This document shows, piece by piece, positions 34,835-43,936 of a DNA stretch of 64,000 nucleotides. Under the pieces are notes generated by a model that saw nothing but the letters and a program-made list of their open reading frames with translations, was not told where the DNA came from and made no database searches. Position 1 is the stretch's first letter. The number at the start of each line of letters is the position of its first letter. The stretch is from JACKLD01 sp049297695 (GTDB taxonomy: Bacteria; Pseudomonadota; Alphaproteobacteria; UBA2136; UBA6156), in NCBI GenBank assembly GCA_049297695.1, contig JBAQUT010000004.1, positions 1 to 64,000 on the forward strand, in the 5' to 3' direction. A program made the position numbers and the translations under genes.

Positions 34835-35740
34835 ATGAGCAAATCCAAAGACCGTCTGTCTGTCACCGATGCATCAACCTTGGAGGCTGAGTTTGGTTGG
34901 CCCCGCCGCATGGTGGAGCTGGCCATGGCCAACGCCATCCGCTTGGCGTACTTGGATAGAAACATGGTGGCGGAAGCCGATGTGAACATCACGGAAGGTA
35001 CCTTGGCCGTACGCCGCCGCAATGGAGGCGGTTCAAAAGGCGAATGGGTGGATATTGATGACCCGTTGCTCCCCACCCGCCACGAACTTATCATGAGCAT
35101 GGACATGATGCAGTACGGCGATGGCGCCCCCGGCCGCGTGGTAGAAGGGGTGGTGAAGCAGCATCGGGCCGATGGTGTGGTGTACGGCTTGCGGGATAAC
35201 CGTACCGTGGTAGTGCCCGCCAACCTGATGTCCGTGCAAGATACCTTCCATAAGCCCGAAATAGGCACCAAACAGGTTTTGGCCCTTATTACGGGCACCG
35301 ATGATGCCACAGGCCACAAACTGGCCACACGCCGCGGGAGAGAGTTTGTAGCCAGCGTGCTGGAAGAGTTCCACCCCGAATGTGTCACCGGCGTATGGAC
35401 GGGCGCCAGCAACAGCTGGGCGGTCATCCGCATGAAACCCCAACACATCAACACGTGGCTGGAAAACAAGGGGATGAACATCAAGGCCATGCAGGCACTT
35501 TTAGGCCTGAAACGCATTACCCTGATGCCCGAAGGCCAAGGCAGCACGCCGGACGAAAAGTTTGAGAACGAGCTGAAACATTTTGTGAACAACGCCTGGA
35601 AAAACTGCCTCATCCGCCGCATTACCCCCACCGAGGTAACCGTTTACACGCCGATGGACGACCAAGACCCCAAAAAACTCCGCACCTTCACCAGCATGTT
35701 AAAAAAGATTGTGCCCGACCGTAATATTGTCGTGAAGTAA
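34835..35740 (+). CDS. Divergent NusA-like protein with S1 and KH-type domains
   Basis: The 301-residue cytoplasmic protein follows the NusA layout. The helical start (EAEFGWPRRMVELAMANAI) resembles the NusA N-terminal domain. A putative S1 domain covers about residues 98-165 (GRVVEGVVKQHRADGVVYGL). Then comes a segment like the NusA KH1 region: the order EFVASVLEEFHPECVTGVW, AVIRMKP, GMNIKAMQALLGLKRI mirrors the corresponding stretch of NusA, in which an invariant GMRG loop binds RNA; here the loop reads GMNI. The protein is much shorter than typical NusA (about 500) and too divergent to be the housekeeping copy. It could be an antitermination factor for the long transcripts of this cluster; that is inference. 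Confidence 0.5.
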   Translation: MSKSKDRLSVTDASTLEAEFGWPRRMVELAMANAIRLAYLDRNMVAEADVNITEGTLAVRRRNGGGSKGEWVDIDDPLLPTRHELIMSMDMMQYGDGAPGRVVEGVVKQHRADGVVYGLRDNRTVVVPANLMSVQDTFHKPEIGTKQVLALITGTDDATGHKLATRRGREFVASVLEEFHPECVTGVWTGASNSWAVIRMKPQHINTWLENKGMNIKAMQALLGLKRITLMPEGQGSTPDEKFENELKHFVNNAWKNCLIRRITPTEVTVYTPMDDQDPKKLRTFTSMLKKIVPDRNIVVK

Positions 35741-35742
35741 AC

Positions 35743-36264
35743 TTAGCTTTTCAAAGCCCGTAACACATCAATCACGCTGCGGTTGGCATTGGCCGCCGCC
35801 ATAAACGATGATGTCGGTTGGGTCTCGCCAGCTTTGGCAGATGTTTTGGAGGCCGTGGTTTTGGGTACGGCAGTTGTGGTTTGGGCCAGTGGGATGTTTA
35901 ACCCCTTGGCAAATCCGGTTTTGGCTTGCACATACCCCTCGGTAGCCTTGGCTACCTGTACGGTAGGCTGCTGGGCAGGGGGGCGGTTGGGCAGAGGTGG
36001 TAGCTTGCCAACACCGCTGGTCACACGGCGCAACATGCTCTCCAACGTTGGCTGGGGTTTGCTGGCCACGCCGGGCCAACGGTCGGTATCGGTTAAAATA
36101 GCCTGAAGCTCGGCTTTTTCAAAACATGTTAAGTATTGGTACGCGGCGGAAGGGTAACGGCTAGCCAATTGTTCCAACGCCAAGGCCTCGGTATCGGCGT
36201 CCATGGGGACAATAAAGTCGTCACCCGTAACCTTGTTGTGGTAAAAAATCATGTAAACAGTCAT
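35743..36264 (-). CDS. Small protein of unknown function with Ala/Thr-rich tail
   Basis: The 173-residue product starts at ATG 36264 on the minus strand behind AAAGGA and ends two bases after the convergent NusA-like gene. Residues 1-60 form a compact domain (MTVYMIFYHNKVTGDDFIV, then helices around EALALEQLASRYPS). The rest is a Pro/Thr/Ala/Lys-rich, probably disordered tail, with a short terminal helix SVIDVLRALKS. No signal peptide or membrane segment is present. I recognise no family. Its opposite orientation marks the end of the co-directional secretion cluster. Confidence 0.6.
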   Translation of the reverse strand: MTVYMIFYHNKVTGDDFIVPMDADTEALALEQLASRYPSAAYQYLTCFEKAELQAILTDTDRWPGVASKPQPTLESMLRRVTSGVGKLPPLPNRPPAQQPTVQVAKATEGYVQAKTGFAKGLNIPLAQTTTAVPKTTASKTSAKAGETQPTSSFMAAANANRSVIDVLRALKS

Positions 36265-36328
36265 GGCGGGTTCCTTTGTACGAATGAGTACAGTTTACTC
36301 CAAACACCTTCCACACCCAACAGCATGC

Positions 36329-39300
36329 CTATTTTTTACGCCGCTCTTTCCATAGTTCGGGCAAGGCCAACATGCAGGGGGTTACCACAAGGGTTAGCAC
36401 CGTACCAAACACGCAACCAAAAATAATGGCTACGGCTAGTTGGTCCCACCATTGGGCGCTGGGGGCGTTGTAACTTACACTGCGGTTAATAACATCCAAG
36501 TTGATTTTCAGGGCCAGCGGCAGCAGGCCAATCGCGGTGGTAATCTGGGTTAGCAGCACGGGCCGCAAACGTTGACGGCAGGTATCCAACAAGGCTTTTT
36601 TCCAAGGGGATTTTTTCCGTAGGCCATTGTAAGCATCAATCAGAACAATGTTGTTGCTCACCATAATCCCAGCCAACGCGATAATCCCAAGCCCGCTCAT
36701 AATAATCCCAAACGGTTTTCCTGTTATCAGGTGCCCCAACATAACTCCCATGGTGGAGAACATCACGGCCGTGAGCACCACAAAACATTGGTAAAAGCTG
36801 TTAAACTCAACCAGCATAATCAGGGCAATCAAAAACACCGCTACGGCAAACGCCAGCTTTAAAAAGTTGGCAGCCGTATCTTGTTTGCTTTGGTCGCCTT
36901 TAAACACTACGTCCACGCCCGGGGGCATTTTTTGGGTTTTCAAACCCTCCCGCACAACCTCTACAATCGTGCTGGCCAAAGCCCCTTCCTGAAGGTCGCT
37001 TTCCACGGTGACGGCTGTTTTTTGGTCTTGGCGGTGCACAACGTCCACTTTGGGGGTGGCCGTGCGCGTGGTCACATCGCCCACGGGCACACGGCCGGTG
37101 GCGGTGGCAACGGTCATACGGTCCAGCGTGGTCAGGGTGCGTTCATCCGCCTTCAGGCGGGCTACAATATCTAATTCCTCTTTGCGGTCGTTGGGGCGGT
37201 ACGTGCCCACAATGGCCCCGTTGGTGGCTAAGCGAACGGTTTGCCCGATGCCTGCTAAGTCGGTACCCAGTTGGCTGGCGCGGGTACGGTTGACGGTCAG
37301 GGTCCACTCAATACCAGGCTCGGGCATGTTGTCGGTTATATCCCGGGTGCCGGGTATCTGGCGTAGGGCCTCTTTTAAGGCCAGTGCCACGGGGCGAATG
37401 CTGGCCATATCTGGCCCCGTTACCAACAGTTGTACGGGTTTGCCTTGTTGGGGCCCCTCACGGTCTATTTTTTGCTCCACCCACAAGCCCGGCAAGGTGT
37501 TGGCTTTGGCAAGGGCGTTTTTTAAAATAATGTCCGAGGTCGGCCGGCCCGTCTCCCACCCCGCTAATTCCAATGTGAGGTTCCCCACAACATCGCTGGG
37601 TTCGTTGCGGCCCCCGCTGTTACCCACGCTGGTGATGATAGATTCCACACCATCAGGCCGGCCTACCAAAGCCTCAACTTCGCGTACCAAGGCGTCTTTG
37701 TTAGCAAGGCTTAAATCGCCTTTTGCATGTACCACAAGCTGCACACGGTCGGGCTCAATGCGGGGGAAAAACTCCACTCCAGCTCCCGCAACAGCGGTTA
37801 ATGCAATCACTACCACCATCCCAGCCACAGCCCCTGCAACCACGCGGCCTGGTGCCTTCAACACCTTCACCAACAAGGTTTCATAGGCACGGCCGGCTTT
37901 GGCGTAAATATCATCAGGCGGGTTGGGGTTTACAGGGGCGGGGGGTAGCAAAATACCCAAGGCTGGTAGGTAAATCATGGCCATAAACCAGCTGGCAATT
38001 AAAACGTAAAACATGGTGATGGGCATAAACCGCATAAATTGCCCCACCACATCAGGCCAAAACAACAGGGGTAAAAACGCCGCCAAAATGGTAAGGGTGC
38101 TGGTCAAAACCGGCATGGCCATATGCTCGGCCGCATCCATGTACGATTCCTTCACGCTTTTGCCTGCCTGCAAGTTTTGCTCGGCCATTTCGGCCACCAC
38201 AATGGCGCCATCCACCAGTATTCCCACACTCAAAATCAACGCAAACAACACCACCACGTTGGTGGTAAACCCAAGCACGTACAGCAATAACAAAGCCGCC
38301 AAAAATGAGGCTGGCACGGTCATCGCCACCAACGCCGCCCCCCGCCACCCAAGGGCCAGCAGCACCACCACCAACACCAGCAAAGTGGATATCACCACGT
38401 TGTTTTCCAAATCGTTCAACATGGTTTGAATGTTTTTAGATTCATCGTTCATAAACCGGACGGAAAGGTGGGGCGGCCAGCTTCGGGTGTGTTCTTCTAC
38501 CGCCGTTTTCACGCTCTCAACGGTAGAAATAATATTTTCTCCCAACCGTTTTTTTACATTAATCGTTAAAGCACTTTGGCCATCCACGCGAGATACCCCC
38601 ACAGCATCCTTAAAGGTAAGTTTCACCTCGCCCACATCCCGCACGCGGATAACTTTATCGCCCACCGCCGCCAAAGGTAAATTCAGCAAATCCAGCGGTG
38701 TGCGGAACAACCCTGGTACTTTCACGGCGTATTTCCCTTCCGCCAACTCCAAACTTCCCGCCGCTACCAAACTGTTGTTGGCCTGCACGGCTTGCAACAC
38801 TTGGGGTAAGGTTAGTTTGTAACTTTCCAGTTGGGCTTGGTTCAATTCAATCAGCAAGGCTTCTTCCCGTAAGCCGTTGATAGGGGCTTCCAACACGCCG
38901 GGCAAACCTTCCAACACGTCTTGCAAATCTTCGGCATAGCGTTTAAGCGCCCGTTCGGGCACATCGCCGCTCAGCACCACGGTTAAAATAGGGAAGAGCG
39001 ACAAGTTTATCTCGTTCACGGTAGGTTCCTCCGCCCCGTTGGGCAGGTCTGCCTTGGCTAAATCCACCTTGGCCCGTACGTCCGCCAAGGCGCTTTTAGG
39101 GTCAAACCCGGCTTGGAACTTAATAATCAGGTTAGCGCCACCCTCAAAGGCCGTGCCTTCCAGTTCATCCAGCCCCGAAAGACCGCGCAGTTGTTTTTCC
39201 ATCGGCTTCAAAAGTTGGTTCACAGCATCTTCGGGCGCAATACCTTGGTACGCCAAACTGACGTACATGGTGGGGATAGGGATGTCCGGGTTGGCTTCTT

Positions 39301-39394
39301 TGGGGATTTGCGAATACCCATACGCCCCCGCCACCAGCAACATGGCCAAGGTGGCTATAATCACGCGGGATTGGGCAATAAGGGTGCGGAGCAT
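36329..39394 (-). CDS. RND-family efflux pump, inner-membrane permease
   Basis: The 1021-residue protein has the standard RND duplication: a first membrane helix (about 11-29), a large periplasmic porter loop, helices 2-6, then a repeat of the same plan. IPKEANPDIPIPTMYV after helix 1 and VGILVDGAIVVAEMAEQNL in helix 4 are typical of the HAE1/AcrB-like group. The proton-relay acidic residue lies in this helix 4 stretch. Substrate is not predictable. It is the last gene of a three-gene operon and overlaps the upstream gene by one base (TAATG). No outer-membrane TolC-type gene is next to it. Confidence 0.88.
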   Translation of the reverse strand: MLRTLIAQSRVIIATLAMLLVAGAYGYSQIPKEANPDIPIPTMYVSLAYQGIAPEDAVNQLLKPMEKQLRGLSGLDELEGTAFEGGANLIIKFQAGFDPKSALADVRAKVDLAKADLPNGAEEPTVNEINLSLFPILTVVLSGDVPERALKRYAEDLQDVLEGLPGVLEAPINGLREEALLIELNQAQLESYKLTLPQVLQAVQANNSLVAAGSLELAEGKYAVKVPGLFRTPLDLLNLPLAAVGDKVIRVRDVGEVKLTFKDAVGVSRVDGQSALTINVKKRLGENIISTVESVKTAVEEHTRSWPPHLSVRFMNDESKNIQTMLNDLENNVVISTLLVLVVVLLALGWRGAALVAMTVPASFLAALLLLYVLGFTTNVVVLFALILSVGILVDGAIVVAEMAEQNLQAGKSVKESYMDAAEHMAMPVLTSTLTILAAFLPLLFWPDVVGQFMRFMPITMFYVLIASWFMAMIYLPALGILLPPAPVNPNPPDDIYAKAGRAYETLLVKVLKAPGRVVAGAVAGMVVVIALTAVAGAGVEFFPRIEPDRVQLVVHAKGDLSLANKDALVREVEALVGRPDGVESIITSVGNSGGRNEPSDVVGNLTLELAGWETGRPTSDIILKNALAKANTLPGLWVEQKIDREGPQQGKPVQLLVTGPDMASIRPVALALKEALRQIPGTRDITDNMPEPGIEWTLTVNRTRASQLGTDLAGIGQTVRLATNGAIVGTYRPNDRKEELDIVARLKADERTLTTLDRMTVATATGRVPVGDVTTRTATPKVDVVHRQDQKTAVTVESDLQEGALASTIVEVVREGLKTQKMPPGVDVVFKGDQSKQDTAANFLKLAFAVAVFLIALIMLVEFNSFYQCFVVLTAVMFSTMGVMLGHLITGKPFGIIMSGLGIIALAGIMVSNNIVLIDAYNGLRKKSPWKKALLDTCRQRLRPVLLTQITTAIGLLPLALKINLDVINRSVSYNAPSAQWWDQLAVAIIFGCVFGTVLTLVVTPCMLALPELWKERRKK

Positions 39395-40440
39395 TACACC
39401 ACCGCTTTATGCCATGCCTGAAGAAGGTACGGCAAAATCACGCTCACCACCACGGCCACGGGAATGGCCACCACCATCCCCATAATCCCCCCAACCTCGC
39501 CCCCCACCAGAAGCGCAAAAATAACCCATACGGGGTGAAGCCCCACCTTGTTGCCTACCAGCGTAGGCGTTAAAATGGAGCCTTCCAACACATGCCCCAC
39601 CACATAAATACACCCCACCACGGCAAAGGGCTGCCAGTCGGTAAACTGGTACTGCACAAAGGCCATGGCCATCATGCCCGTTACCGCAATCATGGCCCCT
39701 ACCACGGGAATAAACGCCAAAAAACCGGCAACCAAACCCAACACCCACCCAAGCTCCAGCCCAATCATTTCGAGGGCCGTAGCATAAAATACCGCCAAAA
39801 TGCTGCACACCATAAGCTGGCCCCGCAAGTAGGCGGAAAGGCGGGTATCAATGCTGGCCATAATCTCTACCACTGTGGGGCGCCAGCGGCGGGGCAAGGC
39901 CCGTAACATGCGGGTTTCCATATCGGGCCAATCGTGCAGCAGGTAAAAAGCCACCAAGGGGGTCATCACTACCAACATGGCCATGTTGAACGCCGCCAAA
40001 GCACCACTGTACAGCCTCGTCATGTTGGTGGCCAACCACCCCGCACCGTCGGTGCTGATAATACCTAAAAGCTTCAGCACGGCCTCTTGGTTCATAGTTT
40101 TCATATGCAAAGCACGCGCAACCTTGGGTGGCACGACCGATTGCTGAAGTTGGTTGATGTACATAGGCACTTTTTGGATGAACAGGGTTACCTGCTCCAC
40201 CAGCAACGGGAGTACAAAAGCCAGCCCAACGCCAATAACAACAATGGCCAGCGCTACAGGCAAAGCACTTGCCAAACTACGTGGTAGACCAAGGCTAATC
40301 ATACGCTCGACCAAAGGCGATAAAATATAAGCCAACACCAACCCTGCAACAAATGGCGTGAGCACGGATTGGCTTACGATGATTAATGTTAGGGTTAAAA
40401 GAGCAGCCAGTATTGTTAAAATCCAAGCCGATATGCTCAT
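39394..40440 (-). CDS. AI-2E/PerM-family transporter within an RND operon
   Basis: I use ATG 40440 (MSISAWILTILAAL), which overlaps the adaptor stop by ATGA behind AGGAGG; a longer frame exists but intrudes into the adaptor gene. The 348-residue protein has about eight membrane helices in the family's usual pattern. Early VLAYILSPLVERM and late GNKVGLHPVWVIFALLVGGEVGGIMGM are characteristic of AI-2E/PerM proteins (TqsA, YdiK, PerM). Members move small molecules or act as cation antiporters; the substrate here is unknown. Its placement between an RND adaptor and an RND pump, with overlaps on both sides, is unusual and suggests joint expression. Confidence 0.8.
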   Translation of the reverse strand: MSISAWILTILAALLTLTLIIVSQSVLTPFVAGLVLAYILSPLVERMISLGLPRSLASALPVALAIVVIGVGLAFVLPLLVEQVTLFIQKVPMYINQLQQSVVPPKVARALHMKTMNQEAVLKLLGIISTDGAGWLATNMTRLYSGALAAFNMAMLVVMTPLVAFYLLHDWPDMETRMLRALPRRWRPTVVEIMASIDTRLSAYLRGQLMVCSILAVFYATALEMIGLELGWVLGLVAGFLAFIPVVGAMIAVTGMMAMAFVQYQFTDWQPFAVVGCIYVVGHVLEGSILTPTLVGNKVGLHPVWVIFALLVGGEVGGIMGMVVAIPVAVVVSVILPYLLQAWHKAVV

Positions 40441-41504
40441 GGGGCCTCCTGTGTATGGATGGTTGCCCCGTCTTTCAAGGCAGCTTGGCCAAGGGTAATC
40501 AGGTGGGTTGATGCCTCTAAACCATCCACCCAAACGCCGTCAGGCGTATCCGCCAACAAGGTCACGGGTACAAAACGGGCCAACGTGGGGCTGGTGGTGG
40601 TTGCAGTCATAACGCCAAGGCTTCCCGTATCGTTCAGCACCATCCACGCATGGTTCAGGCGTGTGGCGGTTATGGTGCCCGCAGGTATCAACACGTCGGC
40701 ACTCATACCTGTCGGTATGGGGTTCCGCCCACCATCCACCACGGCTTCCACACGGTAGGTGCGGGTGGCGGTGTCGGCATCGGTAGCCACGGCACGCAAG
40801 GTTGCGGGCACATCGGTACCGTTTATCAAGGTAACGCTAACAGGCACGTTCACATCCACCAGGTTGCGGTCGGTTTGGGCTACATATGCCACCACCAAAA
40901 TGTTCTCACGGCTCACCAGCTTTACCATGGGTGTGCCTATGGCGACAAAATCACCTTCCGACACCTTCACGTCCTCCACAACTCCTTCAAACGGAGCAAT
41001 CAGTTTGGTGTAGGCAAGGTCTAGGTTGGCGGCAGCCAGTTTTTCTTGGGCAGCCTGATAATCCGCCTCCCTCTGGGCTAGCACTGTGCCGGCCATATAT
41101 CCTTCTTTGGCCAAAGCGCGGGCGGCGTGGGCAAGCTTGCGGGTGCGGGTAAGCTCGGCTTGGGCGGCGCGCTGGCGGATAAGCCGGTCCGCAGGGTCAA
41201 GTTCGGCCAACACGTTGCCAGCTTTGACGGTTTGGCCGCGCACGACAGGCACACGCACCACGCGTCCAGCCGTTTGGGCGGATAACATGGCGTTTTGCTC
41301 AGACTCTGTAAAACCACTGGCTTTCACCGTGCGGCTGTAAGATTCAGGGGTTACGGTGTGGGTTTGTACTTCGGGGATGGGCGTTGATATAACCTTTGCA
41401 ACCTCGCCACGGCCCACCATGCCACTGCCCACCCACACTAAAAGGGCCACTGCGGCACCCACTGACCATTTGGCCTCGATTGAAAGATTATCCCACCACC
41501 TCAT
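40437..41504 (-). CDS. RND efflux membrane-fusion (adaptor) protein
   Basis: I place the start at ATG 41504 (MRWWDNLSIEAKW) behind AAGGTGG; the frame continues upstream without good signals. The 355-residue protein has an N-terminal membrane helix (about 16-32). It then has a lipoyl/barrel-sandwich half motif (QTAGRVVRVPVVRGQTVKAG), a helical hairpin (about 100-150), the second lipoyl half (LIAPFEGVVEDVKVSEGDFV) and beta-barrel domains. This is the HlyD/AcrA-type periplasmic adaptor that joins the RND pump to an outer-membrane channel. It is the first gene of the operon and divergent from the SURF1 gene, 45 bases away. Confidence 0.85.
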   Translation of the reverse strand: MRWWDNLSIEAKWSVGAAVALLVWVGSGMVGRGEVAKVISTPIPEVQTHTVTPESYSRTVKASGFTESEQNAMLSAQTAGRVVRVPVVRGQTVKAGNVLAELDPADRLIRQRAAQAELTRTRKLAHAARALAKEGYMAGTVLAQREADYQAAQEKLAAANLDLAYTKLIAPFEGVVEDVKVSEGDFVAIGTPMVKLVSRENILVVAYVAQTDRNLVDVNVPVSVTLINGTDVPATLRAVATDADTATRTYRVEAVVDGGRNPIPTGMSADVLIPAGTITATRLNHAWMVLNDTGSLGVMTATTTSPTLARFVPVTLLADTPDGVWVDGLEASTHLITLGQAALKDGATIHTQEAP

Positions 41505-41549
41505 GCCGCCACCTTGCCATAAGGCGGGAATGGGCACAATGTTTCTTCC

Positions 41550-42185
41550 ATGAGATGTAAGGTTGTTGCAGGTTGGGTGGCGGTGGTAGCCGTAGAGGCT
41601 GTTTTGTTAGGATTATGTGGCTGGCAAATAGCCCGTATGGTGGAAAAAAACCATCTGGCGGAACAGGAATCTCAACGTACCCCCATGGTTTTGGAAGGTA
41701 CATGGGAAGCATTTACTACAACGGCCTTGGATAACCAACCTAACCCCCTGAGTCCCGACAAGGTGGGGTGGCGTGTGTTAACCGCGTTTCACACTCCAAG
41801 CGGAACCGTGGTGGTAGATAGAGGGTGGGCGCCATTACCAGCCGACCGTACGGCTCCGCCTGATTTGACGAAGTACACCCCTTCGGGAATAACCGTTACA
41901 GGTGTATGGGCTTCATTTCCTCAGCGTAAAGGCTGGTTGTCGGGGCCGGATACCACCACACATCCCCGTATTCTGGCATGGCTGAATCCCACCCTGATTA
42001 CTTCCTCTACGTTAGGCCCCATGTACCTTCAGGCAACCTACCCTGCCGACGCAGGTTTAATAGCCCAGCCGCCCGCACCGCCCGATGGTTCCCGTCATGC
42101 CAGCTATGCTTTGCAATGGTTGGTGATGGCGTTGGTATTTCCCATCCTGATGTGGATTCGGGTACGGAAAACCCCTAAAGTTTAG
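41550..42185 (+). CDS. SURF1-family cytochrome c oxidase assembly protein
   Basis: The 211-residue protein has two membrane helices near its ends (about 4-24 and 185-205) with a periplasmic domain between. It shows the family marks: a GWQIARM after the first helix, VVVDRGWAPLP in the middle, and HASYALQWLVMALV at the second helix. SURF1 proteins help insert haem a into cytochrome aa3 oxidases and are widespread in Alphaproteobacteria and mitochondria. The gene overlaps the end of rsmE by eleven bases on the opposite strand. No oxidase subunit genes are adjacent, which is unusual because surf1 often follows the cox genes. Confidence 0.85.
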   Translation: MRCKVVAGWVAVVAVEAVLLGLCGWQIARMVEKNHLAEQESQRTPMVLEGTWEAFTTTALDNQPNPLSPDKVGWRVLTAFHTPSGTVVVDRGWAPLPADRTAPPDLTKYTPSGITVTGVWASFPQRKGWLSGPDTTTHPRILAWLNPTLITSSTLGPMYLQATYPADAGLIAQPPAPPDGSRHASYALQWLVMALVFPILMWIRVRKTPKV

Positions 42186-42864
42186 CCAACGTCGCCACAA
42201 CAGCCGTGTCGGTTCGTAACACGGTAGAGCCGAGCGATATGGGAACAACATACAGTTGGGTTTCCAACCATGCTTGTTCATCGGGGGAAAACCCGCCTTC
42301 TGGCCCCACCAACACGGCCGTAGCGGTGGGGATGGGGGTGGGTGTTGAAAGCCGTTCATCCGCCCATAAAATCTTCTCATTTGGGTTAGCCGTATGCCAT
42401 GCTGCTAAGGCTTTCTGGAGAGGTTGCGGAGGGGTAAGGGTTGGCAAACACATCCGCTCGCATTGCTCGGCCGCTTCCACCATCAGGGCATGGGCGCGGG
42501 CGGTGTTGATGGTGCTGGCCACGGTGTAATCGGTATGAAGTGGCACAAGCGTTGTCACCCCCAGTTCCGTTGCTTGCCGCAGCACAGTTTCCCAAGCGTC
42601 TCGTTTGGGTTGCCCCAAAAACAACGTGCGGGGTGGCAAGGCCGAAAAAGGTTTGGTTTGGTCTGTTACGGTGGCCCAGCGGGCTTTGCCATCTTCCAAC
42701 ATCGCCGTAAAAACACCATCTTTGCCATTCATCAAGTTCAGTTCAACGCCTTCGCGGTTCCGCAGCACGGTGCGCAAGCGGTGCTGAAGGTTTTCCGGCA
42801 AAGCCACGCGGTTACCCACCGCCAACGGCGCATCCACATAAAACTGTTTAAATCCTTGCGTCAT
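42175..42864 (-). CDS. rsmE: 16S rRNA (uracil-1498-N3)-methyltransferase RsmE
   Basis: The 229-residue product is a SPOUT-class methyltransferase modifying U1498 in the small-subunit decoding region. An N-terminal PUA-like part (residues 1-70, with HRLRTVLRNREG) precedes the knotted domain. VGPEGGFSPDE and SLGSTVLRTDTAVVA are the SAM-binding knot motifs of the RsmE family. Length is typical. It overlaps the stop of the upstream kinase gene by four bases (ATGA), so it forms a two-gene operon with it. The gene runs to its stop within the SURF1 gene on the other strand. Confidence 0.9.
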   Translation of the reverse strand: MTQGFKQFYVDAPLAVGNRVALPENLQHRLRTVLRNREGVELNLMNGKDGVFTAMLEDGKARWATVTDQTKPFSALPPRTLFLGQPKRDAWETVLRQATELGVTTLVPLHTDYTVASTINTARAHALMVEAAEQCERMCLPTLTPPQPLQKALAAWHTANPNEKILWADERLSTPTPIPTATAVLVGPEGGFSPDEQAWLETQLYVVPISLGSTVLRTDTAVVATLAKL

Positions 42865-43844
42865 ATGCCAACATTCACATGGGTGTCAGCGGTCATCCAC
42901 ACGGCCTTGGGGTCGGGAAGGCGTGGCCCGAGGGTTTGAATGACAGCCCCACCCAGCAAATGCCCCCGACGCAAAGCCAATGAAGGCGAGGCCCCTTCGG
43001 CAAACGCGGCCAAAAATCCGGCAGCAAACGCATCTCCCGCGCCTGTGTTGTCCACAGGAACATCCACGTTGCGACTGAGTTCGGTAAAGGTGGTGCCATC
43101 GGCCGCAACATACATGGCACCTTGGCTGCTGTTGGTTACCACACGGGCGGTACGGGCAAGGGTGGCACGCAGGGGGATGGGTAAATGTGTCTCCAAAGCC
43201 TTAAATTCATGAGTATTTCCAACAATCAAAGTAACACCATGTTCCAGCACATGCCCCAAGGCATCCGCCGTAGCCGCACATACATGGGGGGCTGGTAACA
43301 GCAAGGCAACGGCCATGCTTTGCTCGCGGGCAATGTTCAGGCACGCTACCGTTGCCGCAGGCCAGTCACGGGCTATGTACCCTTCTACCACCAGCCATGT
43401 GGCGGGGCGGATAACCGCTTCATCCACCCAGTCGTCATGTTGGTGGGGCACAGGGGGTATGGGTTGCACCATCGTGCGGGTACCATCGGGGGTCACCAAC
43501 ACAAACAGTTCCGTGGTGCGGTAGGTATCGTGGGGGGTTACTGTGGTAAGGCCTGCGGCTAGCAAGTCTTTAAAAAAATGCCGGCCCGCGGGGTCGGTCC
43601 CTATCGGCCCAGCAAAGCACGTAGAATATCCAAGTTTTGCCAACGTATAGGCAACGTTGGCCCCTGCGCCTCCGCTTTGAAACTTTTGCACGTTAGCCTG
43701 GGCACTTATTTGGATCATGGATTCGGGAGTTACCATGTTGGCATCGCCCGCTTTAAGGTTGTGGGCGGTAACAAACGCCGCATCCATGGGCGCCAAGGCA
43801 TCTACAACGGGGTTGCCAATCACGGCAAAACGGATGGTTGTCAT
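42861..43844 (-). CDS. PfkB-family carbohydrate or nucleoside kinase
   Basis: The 327-residue product belongs to the ribokinase/PfkB family. The N-terminal GGAGANVAYTLAKLG is the first signature (substrate lid region), and DNTGAGDAFAAGF is the second, with the catalytic Asp and anion hole. Overall pattern (VIGNPVVDALAPM start, length near 330) is like adenosine-kinase-type or 2-keto-3-deoxygluconate kinase-type members in Alphaproteobacteria. The substrate is not certain. It is the first gene of an operon with rsmE. A weak ribosome site precedes ATG 43844. Confidence 0.85.
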   Translation of the reverse strand: MTTIRFAVIGNPVVDALAPMDAAFVTAHNLKAGDANMVTPESMIQISAQANVQKFQSGGAGANVAYTLAKLGYSTCFAGPIGTDPAGRHFFKDLLAAGLTTVTPHDTYRTTELFVLVTPDGTRTMVQPIPPVPHQHDDWVDEAVIRPATWLVVEGYIARDWPAATVACLNIAREQSMAVALLLPAPHVCAATADALGHVLEHGVTLIVGNTHEFKALETHLPIPLRATLARTARVVTNSSQGAMYVAADGTTFTELSRNVDVPVDNTGAGDAFAAGFLAAFAEGASPSLALRRGHLLGGAVIQTLGPRLPDPKAVWMTADTHVNVGI

Positions 43845-43936
43845 GGTTTTCAGTGTGGCGCGAGGCTTACTGAATGTCCAGCGTCAAAGATGTAGGTTGT
43901 ATGACTTTTAGGTGATGCGAAAACAAAGCACCTTCA

